Source: Doris montereyensis
Lineage: Eukaryota; Mollusca; Gastropoda; Nudibranchia; Dorididae
Length of the DNA: 64,000 bases
Direction of reading: 5' to 3'
NCBI GenBank assembly: GCA_037039925.1
Contig: JAXRKP010000473.1
Location: 206,293 to 270,292, forward strand
Shown here: positions 1 to 31,669 of the stretch, one piece after another
Numbering within the stretch: the stretch's first letter is position 1
How the letters are laid out: each line of letters begins with the position of its first letter
Notes under the pieces: generated by a model
Databases searched by the model: none
What the model saw: only the letters and a program-made list of their open reading frames with translations
Told to the model about the DNA's origin: nothing
Program-made: the position numbers and the translations under genes

Positions 1-92
1 GGAAAGAGTAGCCTGGAGAAAGATCATTTCGGGCATCTGAATTCATAATGCGGAAGGTAGAATGGAAATTGATAAAAAAGAAGAAAAAAAAT
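1..92 (+). mobile_element. 3' end of the GAAA-tailed LINE, cut by window start
   Basis: The segment contains CCTGGAGAAAGATCAT, GGGCATCTGAA, GGTAGAATGG and a purine-rich tail. This matches the 3' end of the near-full-length copy at 45050-45148. The rest of the element lies before the window. Confidence 0.8.
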
Positions 93-186
93 TCTGTTTA
101 CTCCTTTGTACTTGTCTTCATCCCAGTGGAGCTTTAACAACAATCTAGAGTTCAATAATAACATGAATCTCTCAAAGTTGTTTATA

Positions 187-808
187 TATCAATCTGTCAG
201 AAGACATATATTTCTCTTTCACTTCCTCCTGTCATTCTATGCAACATGGATTTTTTCTTTCAATGTCTTCCTATCGATTTCTCTTATATTATTCCTTCTT
301 CATTCTCCGTCATCCCATGGTCTCTTTATTATCTTAGGTAGCATCAGAGGCTGAGTGGTTAGGCTGCCAGATTGGGAATTTTGAGGTCCTGGGTTTGAAT
401 CCTAGCAAAACTGCGTCCGTCATTGTGTTCCCTGAGGAAGACAACACTAATTTCCCCACTCAACCCAGGTGTAAATGGGTACAAACACTAGCTTGGGAGT
501 AAAATCCTGCATCAGACTAGCGTCCTGTCTAGAGGTGATTATCATCACTTGTTCCGCTTCAAGCTATTAAAATCGGAATACGCTCCGATTCTATGGGCAA
601 TAACGACCTTGAATGAACTTTATTTTTACTAAAAGCTTTTAATATCAATCTGCCAGAAGATCTATTTCTCTTTCGCTTTCTCCTGTCGTTCTATCTATGG
701 ACTTTTTCTTTTAAAGTCTATCCATTAATTTCTCTTATATATTACATGTATTCCTTCTTCCTCTCTCCCCGATCTCATGTTCTCTTTTAAATTATCTTAG
801 GTAAAAGT
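187..808. repeat. Direct duplication (~160 bp) flanking a SINE
   Basis: Bases 187-342 and 643-808 are diverged copies of one sequence: ATATCAATCTG, the CAGAAGA region, TTTCTCTT, TTTCTCTTATAT, ATTCCTTCTTC, and TATCTTAGGTA at the end. The SINE at 343-642 sits between them. Divergence suggests an old event. Confidence 0.65.
343..642 (+). mobile_element. tRNA-derived SINE with conserved central domain
   Basis: An A-box-like GGCTGAGTGGTTAGGCTGCC and a B-box-like GGGTTTGAATCCT mark a pol III tRNA-like head. Downstream, CCACTCAACCCAGGTGTAAA then TGGGTACAAAC form a central domain that recurs, diverged, near 9085-9105, 28510-28535 and 63585-63615. The tail region contains ACTAGCTTGGGAGTAAAAT and GCATCAGACTAGC. 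I cannot name the SINE superfamily. Confidence 0.7.
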
Positions 809-1017
809 AGTAAAGTAAACTTTGCCAAGTAACAGTAAAGGAATACAGTAGTCGCTGGATAAACGTACACTTCATAAAAGCACACTCTGCACAAACACAT
901 ACTTTCCTCTGTTGACCGATTTTTTACTATATAATAACAAGGTCGACACTAAAAAAGACACTCTCTTTCTCTGTAATGCAACTTCATACTCATCTATTAG
1001 AGGCCTTAAAATGAGTA

Positions 1018-2184
1018 CAGCAGTGACCGCCTAAATGCCCGCAATCTCAGTGAAACCAATTATTTTCTCTATAAATTTCCCCTCTAAATTCCCGTTTCCA
1101 CACCAAGATTTTCGCCCAAATGCCCGATCTCAATGGCAACTGCAGGTATCTTTTTCTCCAAAGTATCATAAAATACGGCCGTAATTGATTAAATATTCTG
1201 TTTTTCTTTATCATACATGTAATCTGATCGCTAATCTAATAGGGCTTGTGCCCGTCAACAATGTGTCATGCATTGCAATCACCCTTCATTACCTATCCAT
1301 TGTAGGCCCTAATATACTAAAAGTTGACCAATCTTCTATTCATAACTCCACCCACTGTACAGCACATCCTTTGTCCCATTGGATAACTTGTTTGTCATAC
1401 GGCAATTAGAATTGAACAGTCTTCCGGACTGTCCACATCTCTTTCTTGATGTCACAAGCGGCATGCCTGGCTTCTTTAGGACTGGGCGCTCATCGCGATC
1501 AAGGGACAAGGTGTGAACAGTCTTATTACCCCCTGTCTGGCATTGGCCGTATCCAATGTGACTTCGGGTCATCGTGGCGAGAGACAGTCAACCCATTCGT
1601 GTGCTCACCACCTTAGTGTTAAAGAGCTTAATGGTTTCCAGGTGTCCCCTTTTCTCGCATTAAATTTTTCGTCATCTGATGAGTTTTTCAAAACAAACAA
1701 TCTGACTATGAATTTTTATCCTTGTCTGTTGTCTTAATTTTAACATGAGGATTATAAATCGAAGGAGTTGTAAGATTCCTGTTAATTCATTCACACATTG
1801 ATCCCATTCGATGAGGCTTTTCTTTATCCGGTTTTTCTCATCCAAATTTGCATCATTACTTAAGTCATAGGTCTCGTGATTGTAGTGTGGGTTATGACAG
1901 TTAATGAGGAAGCACTGGATTAGATCCTTTTTCTCTTAGCCTCCATAGCAACAACTTGAATTTTGCAAAGCTACGTACAGATCTACATCTTGAAAATAAA
2001 AATGAATGAACCAGGAAATGATTTACAAAAGAAGCTTCAAATCCTAAACGAAATTGACAAGTCAGTAGGGAAATCCAACTTCACAGAATAGGCCTACCCC
2101 TAAATTGTTGCCCCTGACCGATTTTCACCTAAATGCTCGTTTTGTCTGCTTCCCAAACACTGGGCATTTAGGCGGTCTCTACTG
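1018..2184. mobile_element. Second TA-flanked transposon nested in the first
   Basis: The left terminus CAGCAGTGACCGCCTAAATG at 1018 pairs with CATTTAGGCGGTCTCTACTG ending at 2184. TA lies outside both (1016-1017, 2185-2186). At 1167 bp with no recognised transposase, it looks non-autonomous. It lies wholly inside the 846-3169 element and is therefore younger. Confidence 0.7.
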
Positions 2185-2418
2185 TATTTTGTTGAGTTTT
2201 TGTCAGAAATGACAATAACATGAGAACAGATGGCACACTTTAGCAAGCAATGCTAGGTCTAGGGCAAACGGGTCACTAGTGTCAGTCTTCTCCCAGCGGT
2301 CACTACTGTATTTTGTTGAATTTTTGTCAGAAATGACAATAACATGAGAACAGATGGCACACTTTAGCGAGCAATGCTAGGTCTAGGGCAAACGTGTCAC
2401 TAGTGTCAGTCTTCTTCC
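2172..2418 (+). repeat. Two-copy tandem duplication, period ~124 bp
   Basis: The stretch from GCGGTCTCTACTGTATTTTG to CAGTCTTCTCCC repeats immediately as GCGGTCACTACTGTATTTTG to CAGTCTTCTTCC with few differences. It includes the right end of the nested transposon, so it formed after that insertion. Confidence 0.85.
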
Positions 2419-3171
2419 ATGTCTACCTTCATTGTCTGTCCGAGTCCAAACACTACCCAGACATGTGTCAGACAGTCTTATGTCATGTCTGGCCTACACT
2501 GTTGATCCCGCTCCTCCTAGTGTCCTAGTCTCTGATTTCTCGATGTTCATAGCCAAAGGCTGTCTGTCAAGACATAATTCCTGTGGAACTCATATTTATC
2601 GACCGACCCAGATACGTTATGATTGGCTGTGGCAGAATTCATCAATGGAATAGACTACAATCGATGACAGTCACAGGTGATGCACACACTCACTGAAAGA
2701 AAGCAAGGGTGTGAGGGCGGGGTTTAATGTTCACAGACCATGAGTGATTGGCTCTTGAGGTCCAGTGTATGTAGTTAGAGGTTTTGTTTTGAGCATGAAA
2801 ATTATTGATAGATCAAGATCTACCTTTGCGCAGTTACTTCTTTTACAAAGCTGAGAACCAAAACATTATCTTCCGAAAATTTGTATGACTTCTCATGCTT
2901 TACGAGATGGCAAATAAAAAACCCCCAAAAACCCAAAGAAACAAAAAAAAAAAATGAACAAGCAATCAGTATTACACTTACACGCCAACATATAGATACC
3001 TACCTGTCAAGCTAATGTGCGTGATAATCAAGGGGCATAATCAATAATAATCCCTGACATCTTACCTTTAATAAAGAGTTATCTCTCAGTGATATCACAT
3101 AAACACACAGTACGCTAAACGCACACTTTTTCAGCGCCCAAAGGGCGTGCATTTATCCAGCGACTACTGTA

Positions 3172-6100
3172 CTACAAAAGAATTGACAGTTGAAAACGAT
3201 TGTTTTAAACAGTACATTACATGTGCACATAGTGCCAGAACCTCTCCAGCAAACAGGTTCCTGACCAGTGTTCACACCATGCGGTGCTTAGATAGCAGAC
3301 TTATGCAATGTCAGTCTTTTATCACCCACTTAACCTGTCAATCACATGGATGGACACGCAAGCAGGTTTAACGATCCACCATGCATTCTTGATTACATGT
3401 CTTATCTATCTACCGTCCAACGAAGCTCCACTTTGAGTGGCATCAGTCATGAATGCCAACTTTGTTTTGATCAACTGGTACTCTGGGTACTTGTTTCGTT
3501 TCATTCTGAATCTTACCACTCACAAAAGGGCTTATGTACCTCAAACTGTTGAGGGAAAAAACAAAATCCATAGGTTCCCAGGAAATCAGGATAATTTTAC
3601 AATCCACAGGCATTTTTGATTAGAGCAGTTCCACTGCGTCAATATAATGTGAAGGCAGATTAAAGATTACACCCAGACTAGATTAAGTTCTCTCGATCTA
3701 GACGAAAGGGTTCTAAACTCTTCGGTGGTAGTGATCTAACTAGAGCTAGATTTAGGTTGTTGGAGATGATGAATTGAATTTGGTCAAGGGTTAGAAGAAA
3801 AGAAATGGTTGAAACAATTTGTACCTGAGTATCTCTTTCTACTTTCTTAGATCAAACAAACGCAACAAAGCTTTGGTGCTGTGTGATCGCTTTAGTTTAC
3901 AGGCTTACAAATGTACCGTAAGTCTGGGTCGAAGTTTTTATGTATTTTTAACTTCATCAATGAGTGAAATACTTGTAGAAGGTCCAGATTAAGAACTTGC
4001 GTCTTTATTCTAGTTTGCGATCAACGCTTTTGAGATATTTGTGTACTGTATCCATCGTTGGCTCCACAATTTTATATTTACCAGGGGAGAGAACTAAGGG
4101 TACGAAATACAAAAAAAGGAGAAGACTGTCTTCACCCTTTACTAAAACTCTGACAGTGACGGTAATGTAAATGGCGAATGCTCTGGTTATGTTCTAAGCC
4201 CTGCCTAACTCGGGTTTTGTTTGGATCTGTTGCGTGAGTAGCTCAATCGTATGTGTATTGATTATAATTTCCATTGGAACAGTAGATCTAGAGCTAGCTG
4301 TATTTACTTTGAGATATACGCAACTTTATTTTATAGAATTACTCACTGACTATTGACCCAAATTGTCCAGCAGCGAAATAGCCAGTGCACTAGAAATTCT
4401 AAATATAATCTAGACCTAGATCTAGATACTATAGATCTAGAGTAAGAGGTAGATTTTCTAGATCTATCTAGATATAGGTGTAACGTCAGTACCACGGACC
4501 AGGAATGGAGCTCATGCAAAGAAAGGAACCTATCTCTGTCAATAAATCATCCTCTATGATATGATGGGGTTGTGACTGTGTTTCTAGATAGTAGATCTTT
4601 CTAAAGTTGTGTAGCGTCAGTACACCAAGGGCCAGGAGTGGAGCTCATGTAAAGAAAGGAACCAATTTGTGTCAAAAAATCATCCTCTATGGCGTTGGAA
4701 GATATCTAAAAATAGTCCATCTTGCGGATGATCTTGTAATAAATATGACCCATTTTCATTTAGTATATTATAAACTGTGCATTTTGATTGGTTGATGCCA
4801 AGGAATGTCAAAAATTCTTTTATTTATAACATCAACACGGCTAATGTAATGTCAGCTTAGCTAGAATGAACTAACACGAACTCCGACCATAACACAAATT
4901 CGATGACCTAAACCTATGAAAGGAACATTTTCACATTTACGTGTGCAATGTCGTCACAAGTGTGCGTCATGCTGAATAGTCATCCTTTCTGCCAGTCATT
5001 TTCAACCCTAGAAGCGGTCAAACTTTGTTTCATCTTACGTTTTTAAATTGAGCTGGTAAGGCTATGACCGGTAAATGGCGGTTTGTTACAGCACTCCATT
5101 CGACAATACGCCCGGGATTTACCATTTGCCTGCTACAGGCCTCTTAGCACGATGCATGGCATTTGCCGGAAGGAAGGATGGGTCAAGAGAGGCCTGAATA
5201 TTTCTCCTTCTCGTTACCCTCTTACTTACTTACACTCATCCTCTTTTAATCCTCTTTTAAAATAATGCTCTCGATTGGTTAACCATTTAGTAAACAGGAA
5301 AAGGACGCGTTCAAGCTCATAAGCTTACGTCCAAAAGGCCTTCATTTGAGTCTATGTCTAAAGGGGTGTGTCCATCATTATCTTTGCCTTGGACAACTGG
5401 TAGTAACGATGCTAACAACTTGTACTATACATCAAGTAGGCTTGTTATACAACTTTCATTTATTGGTCACTCCTTGTAAAAGAGAAGATCCTACTAGGAG
5501 TAAGTTCATCGCCAGAGGGGTGTAAATGTGAGCTGGTCTGTTTTGAGAGTATATGTAATTGAGCTGATAATAAGAATGTGTGTTTGCACAGATACGTAAT
5601 TGGTCTTGTTGTCTCTTACTAAATTGAAAAGAATGGAATCATCCTAGTTTGGCTTGGCTTGGGTGAGACCAGATGGTCGCCATGTGACTGATTTCAATAG
5701 ATTGGTGATGGCCTGGTCAGAAGTCAAACTTCCCTGTGAACTCGTAAAACTTTGTGGGCAGCCCGCGCCGCAGTGATGGCTGTCAGCGAGCCAAATAGCG
5801 TGTGGCAGCGATTGCACTGGCTGCGCGAGCCGCTTTTATAGTGTTATTTTATGATTTTTCTCCAAAGCCAGGCGATACTTTGGCAATGTTACTATTTTAG
5901 GCTTCCCCTCAAGCTGTATGTAACGCTCTTTTAATTATTTTACATTGCCGTAGAGGGATAGTTGAATTGCTGTTAGAAAAACTTACCCTTTAATGCAAAT
6001 TGGACCATTTTGTCATTGTCAATTATTCATAATTCTTAATCATCATTTTGCTGAATGAAAAAGTATTGGTAGAAAAAGGGCTGCACCGTCTTCAATCCTG

Positions 6101-6540
6101 ACGATTTGCAAAAATATATATGATGCTGTTATATCTTGTTTGATGGGGCTGAATTAAGGCAGCCAGAGAATTTAGTGTGCCCAGAAGTACCCTTGGAAAT
6201 GAAGGGAAACCCATTTCCTTTCACTTTTTCTATGACTGCTTATTTCTATTTTGGACTGTTAAACTTTTAGTGAAAACCCCACTGTACAACTGACGTTACC
6301 ATAATATATTATGACAACAATATATCGTACACTATAGTGCCTGTACACCACCACAATCCAATTTTTATACCTGTTGTACTGTTGTTACAATGTGAACTTT
6401 ATAATAGGAACATGAACTTATTCCAAAAAAGATTTCACCCTCGTTCACGTGTGCGTGTGTGAGAGAGAGAGAATGTTTAGGCTCTGTGCTTTGTCTGACA
6501 CCAATGCTACAACTATCGATGCATGTGTGTGCGTGTGTGT
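3172..6540. other. No gene recognised; CTAGATCT clusters and one diverged duplication
   Basis: No frame here looks like a conserved protein. Bases 4265-4470 are rich in TAGATCTAG motifs. A diverged duplication pairs 4479-4560 with 4609-4695 (GCGTCAGTAC, GGAGCTCATG, AAAGAAAGGAACC, AATCATCCTCTATG). Bases 5755-5835 are unusually GC-rich and could mark a promoter or 5'UTR exon of MAD1L1; I could not find a donor proving that. Confidence 0.5.
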
Positions 6541-6597
6541 GTCTCTCTCTCTTTCCCTTCCTCTCTCTCTCTCTCTCTCTCTCCTTCCCTCCCTCTC

Positions 6598-6641
<44 letters not shown>

Positions 6642-6660
6642 CTTCTCCCTCTCTCTCCCT
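6541..6660 (+). repeat. CT microsatellite
   Basis: Imperfect (CT)n preceded by a GT-rich stretch. The Ser/Leu open frames across it are artefacts of the repeat. Confidence 0.95.
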
Positions 6661-6784
6661 TTTATATTAGAATTAGTATTAAGTATACAACACAGTGATC
6701 AGTGCAGACCATGTAGCATTATGTTTAGGATATGCTGCCCTATATTTTCTGAGGCTAATGCTCCATGTCAGTTTTCTACCACTA

Positions 6785-8826
6785 CTTTCTTTCTTTCTTT
6801 ATCAGTTCCCATTCTACCTTTCGGTCTATGGGTTCAGATGCCCGAGATGATCTTTCTCCAGGATGCCCTGTCCTGGCATTTTCTGTTTCCTTCCAAAAAA
6901 GTTAAATTTCTATGCTTCAATGCCTCTTTTATATCTTCTCCCCACTTTCTCCGAGATCTGCCCTTTGGTCTTTTACTTTGGGTTTTAGCACTGTATACTG
7001 ATTTAGCTATTCTATTGTTATTCATTCTGTTTACATGCCCAAACCATCTCAATTGATTTGTTTCTATTTTAGTTTTTATACTCTGTGTTTCTGATTTTGT
7101 CTATTTTAGTTTTCCGTACTACTCTTCTTAGATATTTCATTTCAGCTGCTTGTACTCTACTGTATTCTCTACTGTCTAAGGTCCAGGTTTCGCTGCCATA
7201 GAGGAGAGTAGGACAATAAACTGTGTTGTATACTTCCATTTTGGTTTTTGTTGACAATTCTTACTTACCTACAAATGCCTTTCCTAGATGGTTATATATT
7301 GCACTTGCCTTTTGGATTCTCTGGCTGATTTCTTCTCTGAGTTAATCATTTCTCCTAGGTAATTGTAGCTTTGAACTTGTTCTATATTCTCCCTGCCCAA
7401 TTTAAGATTTTGTGTTTTAGCTTCCCTAGTTACTAGCATTGTTTTTAATTTTTTTAAATTTATTCTCATTCCTCTTTTATTTAGTTCATTGTTCATAATG
7501 TTGATATTCGACTGAAGGTCACTTTCTGATTTTCCAAACAAAACTAAATCATCGGCAAATGAAAGCATTGATACATTTACTGGTTTGAGCTTCCACATAC
7601 CTACATTCATTTTCTTCATTTTTGAAGCCTTTGCGACTGAATCCATAAATGTGATAAACAAAAAAGGATTTAGGATACAACCCTGTCTTACTCCTATATC
7701 TACATCAAATTCTTCAGATATGTTTCCAGCTACTCTCACTGCACATGTTGGTTTATTGTAAAAACTTTTAATGGCTTCTATGAAATTTTTCTCTAAATTG
7801 TGTTCTTTTAAGGAAGCCATAGTTCGTCCCTCCTCACAGTGTCAAATGCCTTTTCTAAGTCAATAAAACACAGGTGCAAGTCAATGTTTCTCTCAAGGAA
7901 TTTTTCTATTATTTGTCTAATTGTAAATATGTGGTCTTGTACACTTCTTCCTAGTCTAAATCCACTCTGATGCTCTTCAATCTGATACTCTACTCTTTTC
8001 CTTAGTCTTATTTCCAGTATCCTGGCATATACTTTTCCTGGAATGCTAAGTAGTGATATTCCTCTATAGTTTGGGCATTCCATAGTTGATCCTTTCTTAT
8101 GTATTGGTACTACCGTTCCCTTTTCCAGTCATCTGGCACCTGTTTGGACTTCCATGTTTGTTGCCATATTGCATGTAGTAGTTTGTCTGCCTCTCTCCCT
8201 TGGTTTTCAATCATTTCTGGATAAACTTGATCTGCTCCTGGGGCTTTTCCTAATTTCATTTTTCATATAGCTGTTTGGATTTCTTCCATTGATATATCTA
8301 CCTCTTCAGTTGTGTCCTCTGGATTACTTGATAGTCTTACTAATTGATCTTTACTCCTTGTTTCATACGTTTTGGAGTGATTATGTAATTGGTGAAAATG
8401 CTTTCTCCATGTTTCCATGATTTCGCTGTCTTCTTTCATTATTTTTCCTTTGGCATTCTTAATTTGTTGTATTGGGCATGCTTTGGTCTTTCTCGTGCTA
8501 TTCATTGCCCCCAGAACAGCTTTTGATTTCCTTGATAGCTTTCTTGAAGTCTTTGTCCAAACTCTTCCCATTGTTACTGTTTTGCTTTCCTCACTTCCTC
8601 TTTGGCTATAGTTCTTTTATTCACGTAATCTATCCTATCCTCTGGTCTCTTTGTTTGCAAGTATTTCTTCCAGGCATCCTTCTTTAATTTTATCTTAGTC
8701 TTGACATTTTCATTCGACCATGCTGTTCTTTTCCCACCTCCTTTAATTTGTTTCCTACCACAGACCTCTTCAGTACAACTGAGCAGTGTTTCTTTATACT
8801 TTTCTTCTATTGTGCTTCTACCACTA
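6785..8826 (-). mobile_element. 5'-truncated LINE, reverse transcriptase part
   Basis: On the minus strand, from 8826 down: the end of the endonuclease-RT linker (LSCTEEVCGR region), the RT domain (YRGISLLSIPGKVYARILE at about 8060; FADDLVLFGKSESDL at about 7545), and a C-terminal RWFGHVNRMNNNRIAKS block near 7040. It ends in a GAAA-type tail (TTTC repeats on + at 6785-6805). Several frame breaks make it dead. The endonuclease and 5' region are missing, as expected of incomplete reverse transcription. Confidence 0.9.
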
Positions 8827-8999
8827 CACTACATGATTATTGATTTTTTTCAAGGTCGCATGTAATAACCAGAATTACTAGACTTGAGCACTATTCACAT
8901 ACTCTTGGTAAAACATTTACGGCTTAGGCTATTAATGAAAAGTGAAGCCTCTGTGATTTGAGTAAGTCATGAAGTAAAGGTCATCTTCTGAGGACATTA

Positions 9000-9150
9000 C
9001 GACTCATAACGCCGGGGGCTGATCCCAGTTTCTCTTGGACAGGCTGCTAGTCTGATGCATATCTTTACTCCCAAGCTAGTCCTATTTGCACCTGTGTCGA
9101 GTGGGGAAAATGCTGTTTTGTATCTTTCCCAGCATCATCACTACTACTAC
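9000..9150 (-). mobile_element. SINE fragment, reverse orientation
   Basis: On + it reads CTGATGCATATCTTTACTCC, then CAAGCTAGTC and GCACCTGTGTCGAGTGGGGA. This is the reverse complement of the central and distal parts of the SINE at 343-642. The tRNA-like head is too decayed to judge. Confidence 0.6.
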
Positions 9151-9298
9151 TATCATCAATACAACAATTTTGTTCCTCACAACATAATATTTTATTACAT
9201 GTACCGTGTATATTATGTAAAATATTATTTGTAGAGATTATTTAAAAATTATTGCTTGTTTCTCTCAGAGAAAGTGACAACCCAGGAAAACCATAATT

Positions 9299-29497
<20,199 letters not shown>

Positions 29498-29610
29498 AAC
29501 AAGCTGTCATTCATTTGTTTCTGTATATATGATTTTTTTTTATCTTTGTTTTTTTAAAAATCTTTGTTCTATGCATTTCTCTGTGGATGACAGTTAAGTA
29601 AATACACTTA

Positions 29611-29783
29611 CAGTAGTCGTTGGATAAAAAAAGTACATTTCATAAAAGCACACTCTGTATAAACACACGCCTACATCTGCTGACTAAATTTTTACTTAAT
29701 AATAAAAGTGTTCTCATACTCATCAACATAAAAGCATGCTTTTTCCTGCGCCCAAAGGGTGTGCATTTATCCAGCGACTACTG
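29611..29783. mobile_element. 173-bp TA-flanked MITE in the MAD1L1 3' region
   Basis: CAGTAGTCGTTGGATAAA at the left and TTTATCCAGCGACTACTG at the right form near-perfect inverted ends with TA on each side (29609-29610, 29784-29785). It is a short relative of the 846-3169 element. It begins 114 bp after the MAD1L1 stop and carries AATAAA at 29701-29706. Confidence 0.85.
29701..29706 (+). promoter_or_regulatory. Candidate poly(A) signal of MAD1L1 (AATAAA)
   Basis: The first canonical AATAAA after the stop codon at 29497. It lies inside the MITE. Use is inferred from position only. Confidence 0.4.
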
Positions 29784-29785
29784 TA

Positions 29786-30880
29786 TCATACATAGTGTTC
29801 TCTTTTGTGTAACTTTGAATCACAAAGTATGTAGAGTTATGTCATTTTCAAAGGTTCAATGATGCACGGTTGAAGACATTTTGAAAGGTGAACATAAAAT
29901 TAGAAAACGGCATATCAGCTGGAAATGGAAAAATGACAAGTGACAACTCCACCTAAGAAGACAGGACGAACTTGAGACGTTTCAGATATAACCCTTCGAC
30001 AAACAACAAACGAGTATTGTTTGCCGAAGGATTGTAACCAAAACATCACGTCTGTTTTGCTTTCATTGGTGGAGTTATGTCACTTATTGCCGTCACTTTT
30101 GACTTTACTCCACTGTGGCTCCATTGTGTTATAACACAACTGGAAATGTCATTCAAATTTTGTTGCTTTTAAAAAAATTGTCTCTGTTTGCATGTTTACT
30201 ACACATATGATAGGAAAGATAATCTTCCCCCCTTTGTTTTGTGCAGATGAAAGTAAAAATACACGACATAAATAATATCACTGGCTCTAGGATAATATAT
30301 TTTTACCTATGTGCTTGTCAAATGAAGAATACTGGTTCTATCTAAATTGTTGATGTTATAGATAATAAGCCTTGTAATTCAATTCCGTTTCCTTTTCCCC
30401 CCAAATACTAGAATCCATCTTGTCAATGGGCTACAGTGCATGTATTCTGCAGTTTCCTAAATTAATGTATGAATATGAAACCTGGATAAAATAATAAACA
30501 AATTTATATAATAATAGTACTCATCTATTCACGTCATCATTTCCCCCAGATTTTGATGAAATTGGAATATTTGCCTAAATCTGTTGAAGATATTTTTTTA
30601 TTAACATTTGCTCTTTTGTATGTTCAATATGTAGGTATTAAACTAACGTATCTGGTGAGTGAAAACGAGAGCGATTTTACTGCTGCACTAAAGTCCAAAT
30701 CGTCAAGTATTGGTCATTAAAGTGAGAGGAGTGGATTGGTGCCATTCTTATGTTGACCAGAGATTACATAGAGCTCCCAACAATTCTACAAGTTAAAAAG
30801 TGGGTCCCAATGAAATTGGAGAGACTGAAGCTACTGCATTTGCAGCCTGAGATCCCTCCCCCTCCTCTACTGGGAAGATC
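29786..30880. other. Spacer between MAD1L1 and TFAM 3' ends, no gene seen
   Basis: AT-rich, with one further AATAAA near 30493. A partial inverted match between 29965-30010 and 30020-30060 (GTTTGCCGAAGGATTGTAAC against TATAACCCTTCGACAAACAA) could form a hairpin. No coding sequence was recognised. Confidence 0.5.
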
Positions 30881-31105
30881 CTCTGTAATCCAGAGGCAAG
30901 ATGTCAGCCTCCCAATCAAAAGGTGGTGGGTTTAAGCCCCGGTGATTGAAACATTTTCTCACTTTTTCGAGTGGGTCCAGGTAGACGGATCGACACATAT
31001 TCTCATCGGAGATGGACGATAAAAAGGAGGTCCCGTGTACAGATTAAACACTCTGTGCACATTAAAGATCCCTTGGCTGTTTACCAAGGCAGTCAGGGTA
31101 AAATT
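30880..31105 (+). mobile_element. Second SINE family, copy 1
   Basis: A tRNA-like head (CCAGAGGCAAGATGTCAGCC, then GGTGGTGGGTTTAAGCCCCG) is followed by a body with GTCCAGGTAGACGGATCGAC, GGACGATAAAAAGGAGGTCC and CATTAAAGATCCCTTGG. The body matches 40480-40725 in reverse. Next to it is a run of AATCA repeats (31148-31175). Confidence 0.65.
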
Positions 31106-31669
31106 TAAAAAATCTTACCAAAACCCTAGAGATCACCTTAGTTGTGGATCAAATCAAATCAAATCAAATCAAAATCAATCAGAGAGAAAGAAAAACAGGA
31201 GAAATGGTGAGGACGTAGAGAAAGGAAATGTACATGGTGTAAATATACAATTTTATACAGAGAGGGAGGAAGATAGAATAACAGACAGCAAACAATATGT
31301 CAGTGGTGCCCTTGAAACAAATTATTGAAGCCTAAACGAGTTACATTTTAAAGAGTCAAGAAGAGACTGAAAAAAACAATATCACTAGAAGTAAACCATG
31401 CTTTATCTATCAGTACATTTTTTTGTTTGAAAGTTTTGACATGTGAATAAATGATTAACGTAACTCTTAATTTGCTATTTTCGACTTAAGTCGAAACTTC
31501 CGGTATGCATTGCCATTGCTAAGTCCGACTTAAGTCGAATTCACGATGTACCGAGTTTTAAGGAGCGAAAGCAAAAAACTGCTTGACTATAGTTATTTGG
31601 GAGTAGCATCCCTTGATTCTGTAATGGCTGACCTCGATCTGTGAATTTTTCTTCTGAAACTACCACGGA

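Larger units (their letters stand above)
846..3169. mobile_element. TA-flanked DNA transposon (pogo/Tigger-like ends), no recognisable transposase
   Basis: The left end CAGTAGTCGCTGGATAAA begins at 846 and its exact reverse complement ends at 3169. Both are flanked by TA (844-845 and 3170-3171), the target duplication of Tc1/mariner/pogo elements. The inner end repeats the CGCCCAAAGGGCGTGCAT motif seen in the MITE at 29611-29783. No transposase frame was recognised inside, so it is a non-autonomous or decayed copy enlarged by a nested insertion. Confidence 0.72.

Noticed and set aside
6449..7056. Ser/Leu-rich open frames over CT repeats (also 12428-13026, 13606-14031, 25237-25672, 46963-47328, 48844-49146)
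   Set aside because: Every frame through a CT or GA dinucleotide repeat stays open, giving SL, LS or RE repeats. No conserved sequence outside the repeat except the short MAD1L1 exon 3 part at 12497-12679.
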